From the NCBI GenBank assembly GCA_903853185.1, contig CAINSX010000084.1:1-13676 (forward strand): a stretch of DNA of 13,676 nucleotides. The letters run 5' to 3'. Shown here piece by piece: positions 13,384 through 13,676 of this stretch. The position numbers and the translations under genes were made by a program. The notes under the pieces are model-generated. The model searched no databases. It was given only the letters and a program-made list of their open reading frames with translations, and was not told the origin of the DNA. The stretch comes from an uncultured Opitutia bacterium (lineage in GTDB: Bacteria > Verrucomicrobiota > Verrucomicrobiia > Opitutales > UBA953). The first letter of the stretch is position 1, and each line of letters begins with the position of its first letter.

Positions 13384-13676
13384 GAGAGGCGGATGACGAC
13401 TTGGTAGACGGCGGTCGCGGCAAGCCAAGCGAGGGCCGTCATGTAGACGAATGATCCCGCGGCCCACTTCCAGCCACCGGACTCCTGCGCGAGTGTGGCA
13501 ATCGTCGGGCCGCACTGCGAACAGAGGGCGAAGAAGACCATCAGCGCGAGCACCGCGGCGAGAGAGAAGATTGGCGTGCCAGCGCGGGGGCCCTCGGACC
13601 ACTTGGCGTCCTGCATCGCCTGGCGAAGATGTTGGCTATCAGCCTTGGCGCCTTCGCCGACGGAGTAGGTGACGCC
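13380..13676 (-). CDS. feoB: Ferrous iron transport protein B, C-terminal fragment (runs off the window)
   Basis: The last 98 codons of FeoB, entering from the window edge. It reads GVTYSVGEGAKADSQHLRQA, then a short loop with a transmembrane segment AAVLALMVFFALCSQCGPTI and a final helix AAGSFVYMTALAWLAATAVY. FALCSQCGPTIATLAQESGGWKWA corresponds to the conserved late membrane region of FeoB, which contains cysteines implicated in iron translocation. FeoB is the GTP-dependent Fe(II) transporter of the inner membrane. The GTPase domain and most of the Gate helices lie outside the window. It overlaps the following Cys-rich gene by 4 bp. Confidence 0.92.
   Translation of the reverse strand, partial: GVTYSVGEGAKADSQHLRQAMQDAKWSEGPRAGTPIFSLAAVLALMVFFALCSQCGPTIATLAQESGGWKWAAGSFVYMTALAWLAATAVYQVVIRLS

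Noticed and set aside
12921..13396. Open frames of 67 and 133 codons within and across the repeat element
   Set aside because: Their translations simply reflect the 6- to 8-bp repeats, and one runs antisense into the Cys-rich gene. No start signal or conserved motif.

Overview
The window is a GC-rich, tightly packed bacterial chromosome segment of housekeeping genes. A Bacteroidota-type long PurM, a long-form HisG, a complete agmatine-to-putrescine pair, and weak or missing Shine-Dalgarno (SD) sequences at most starts suggest a member of the PVC/Bacteroidota side of the bacterial tree, most likely a Verrucomicrobiota (Opitutae-like) organism. That placement is an inference from gene types, not a computed result. 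No phage, insertion sequence, CRISPR array or defence system is visible.

Layout. (1) 1-985, minus strand: the 5' part of an OsmC-family gene, a 4Fe-4S ferredoxin with its own terminator and promoter, and a small one-helix membrane protein. (2) 1040-2248, plus: purM, divergent from the membrane protein, followed on the minus strand by tRNA-Pro(UGG). (3) 2445-4461, plus: a membrane-anchored LysM protein, a Nudix hydrolase of the ADP-ribose pyrophosphatase type and a PfkB sugar/nucleoside kinase. The last two overlap by 4 bp. A very strong intrinsic-terminator hairpin lies inside the start of the Nudix coding sequence. (4) 9836-4458, minus: a seven-gene run with short gaps or overlaps: an AsmA-like protein, grpE, dnaJ, nadC, birA, coaX and a two-helix membrane protein. 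It joins two DnaK co-chaperones with enzymes for NAD synthesis, biotin attachment and CoA synthesis. It meets the PfkB gene tail to tail, the two stop codons sharing one CTAG. (5) 10055-12874, plus: hisG, aguB and aguA, separated by 8-10 bp. (6) 13234-13676, minus: the 3' end of feoB and a small Cys-rich FeoB-associated membrane protein, overlapping by 4 bp.

The most unusual structure is the 340-bp element at 12885-13224, which fills almost the whole gap between the convergent aguA and feoB-side genes. Each end carries four tandem 8-bp units, in inverted orientation relative to the other end. Nested inside is a second mirror-image pair of arrays, five 7-bp units plus about four 6-bp units per side, that can fold into a long hairpin. 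Deviations from the repeat consensus are complementary between the two arms, which suggests the folded structure matters. The second most unusual item is the intragenic terminator in the Nudix gene. Several genes also have a TTGACA-like promoter so close to the start codon that their mRNAs would be leaderless or nearly so.
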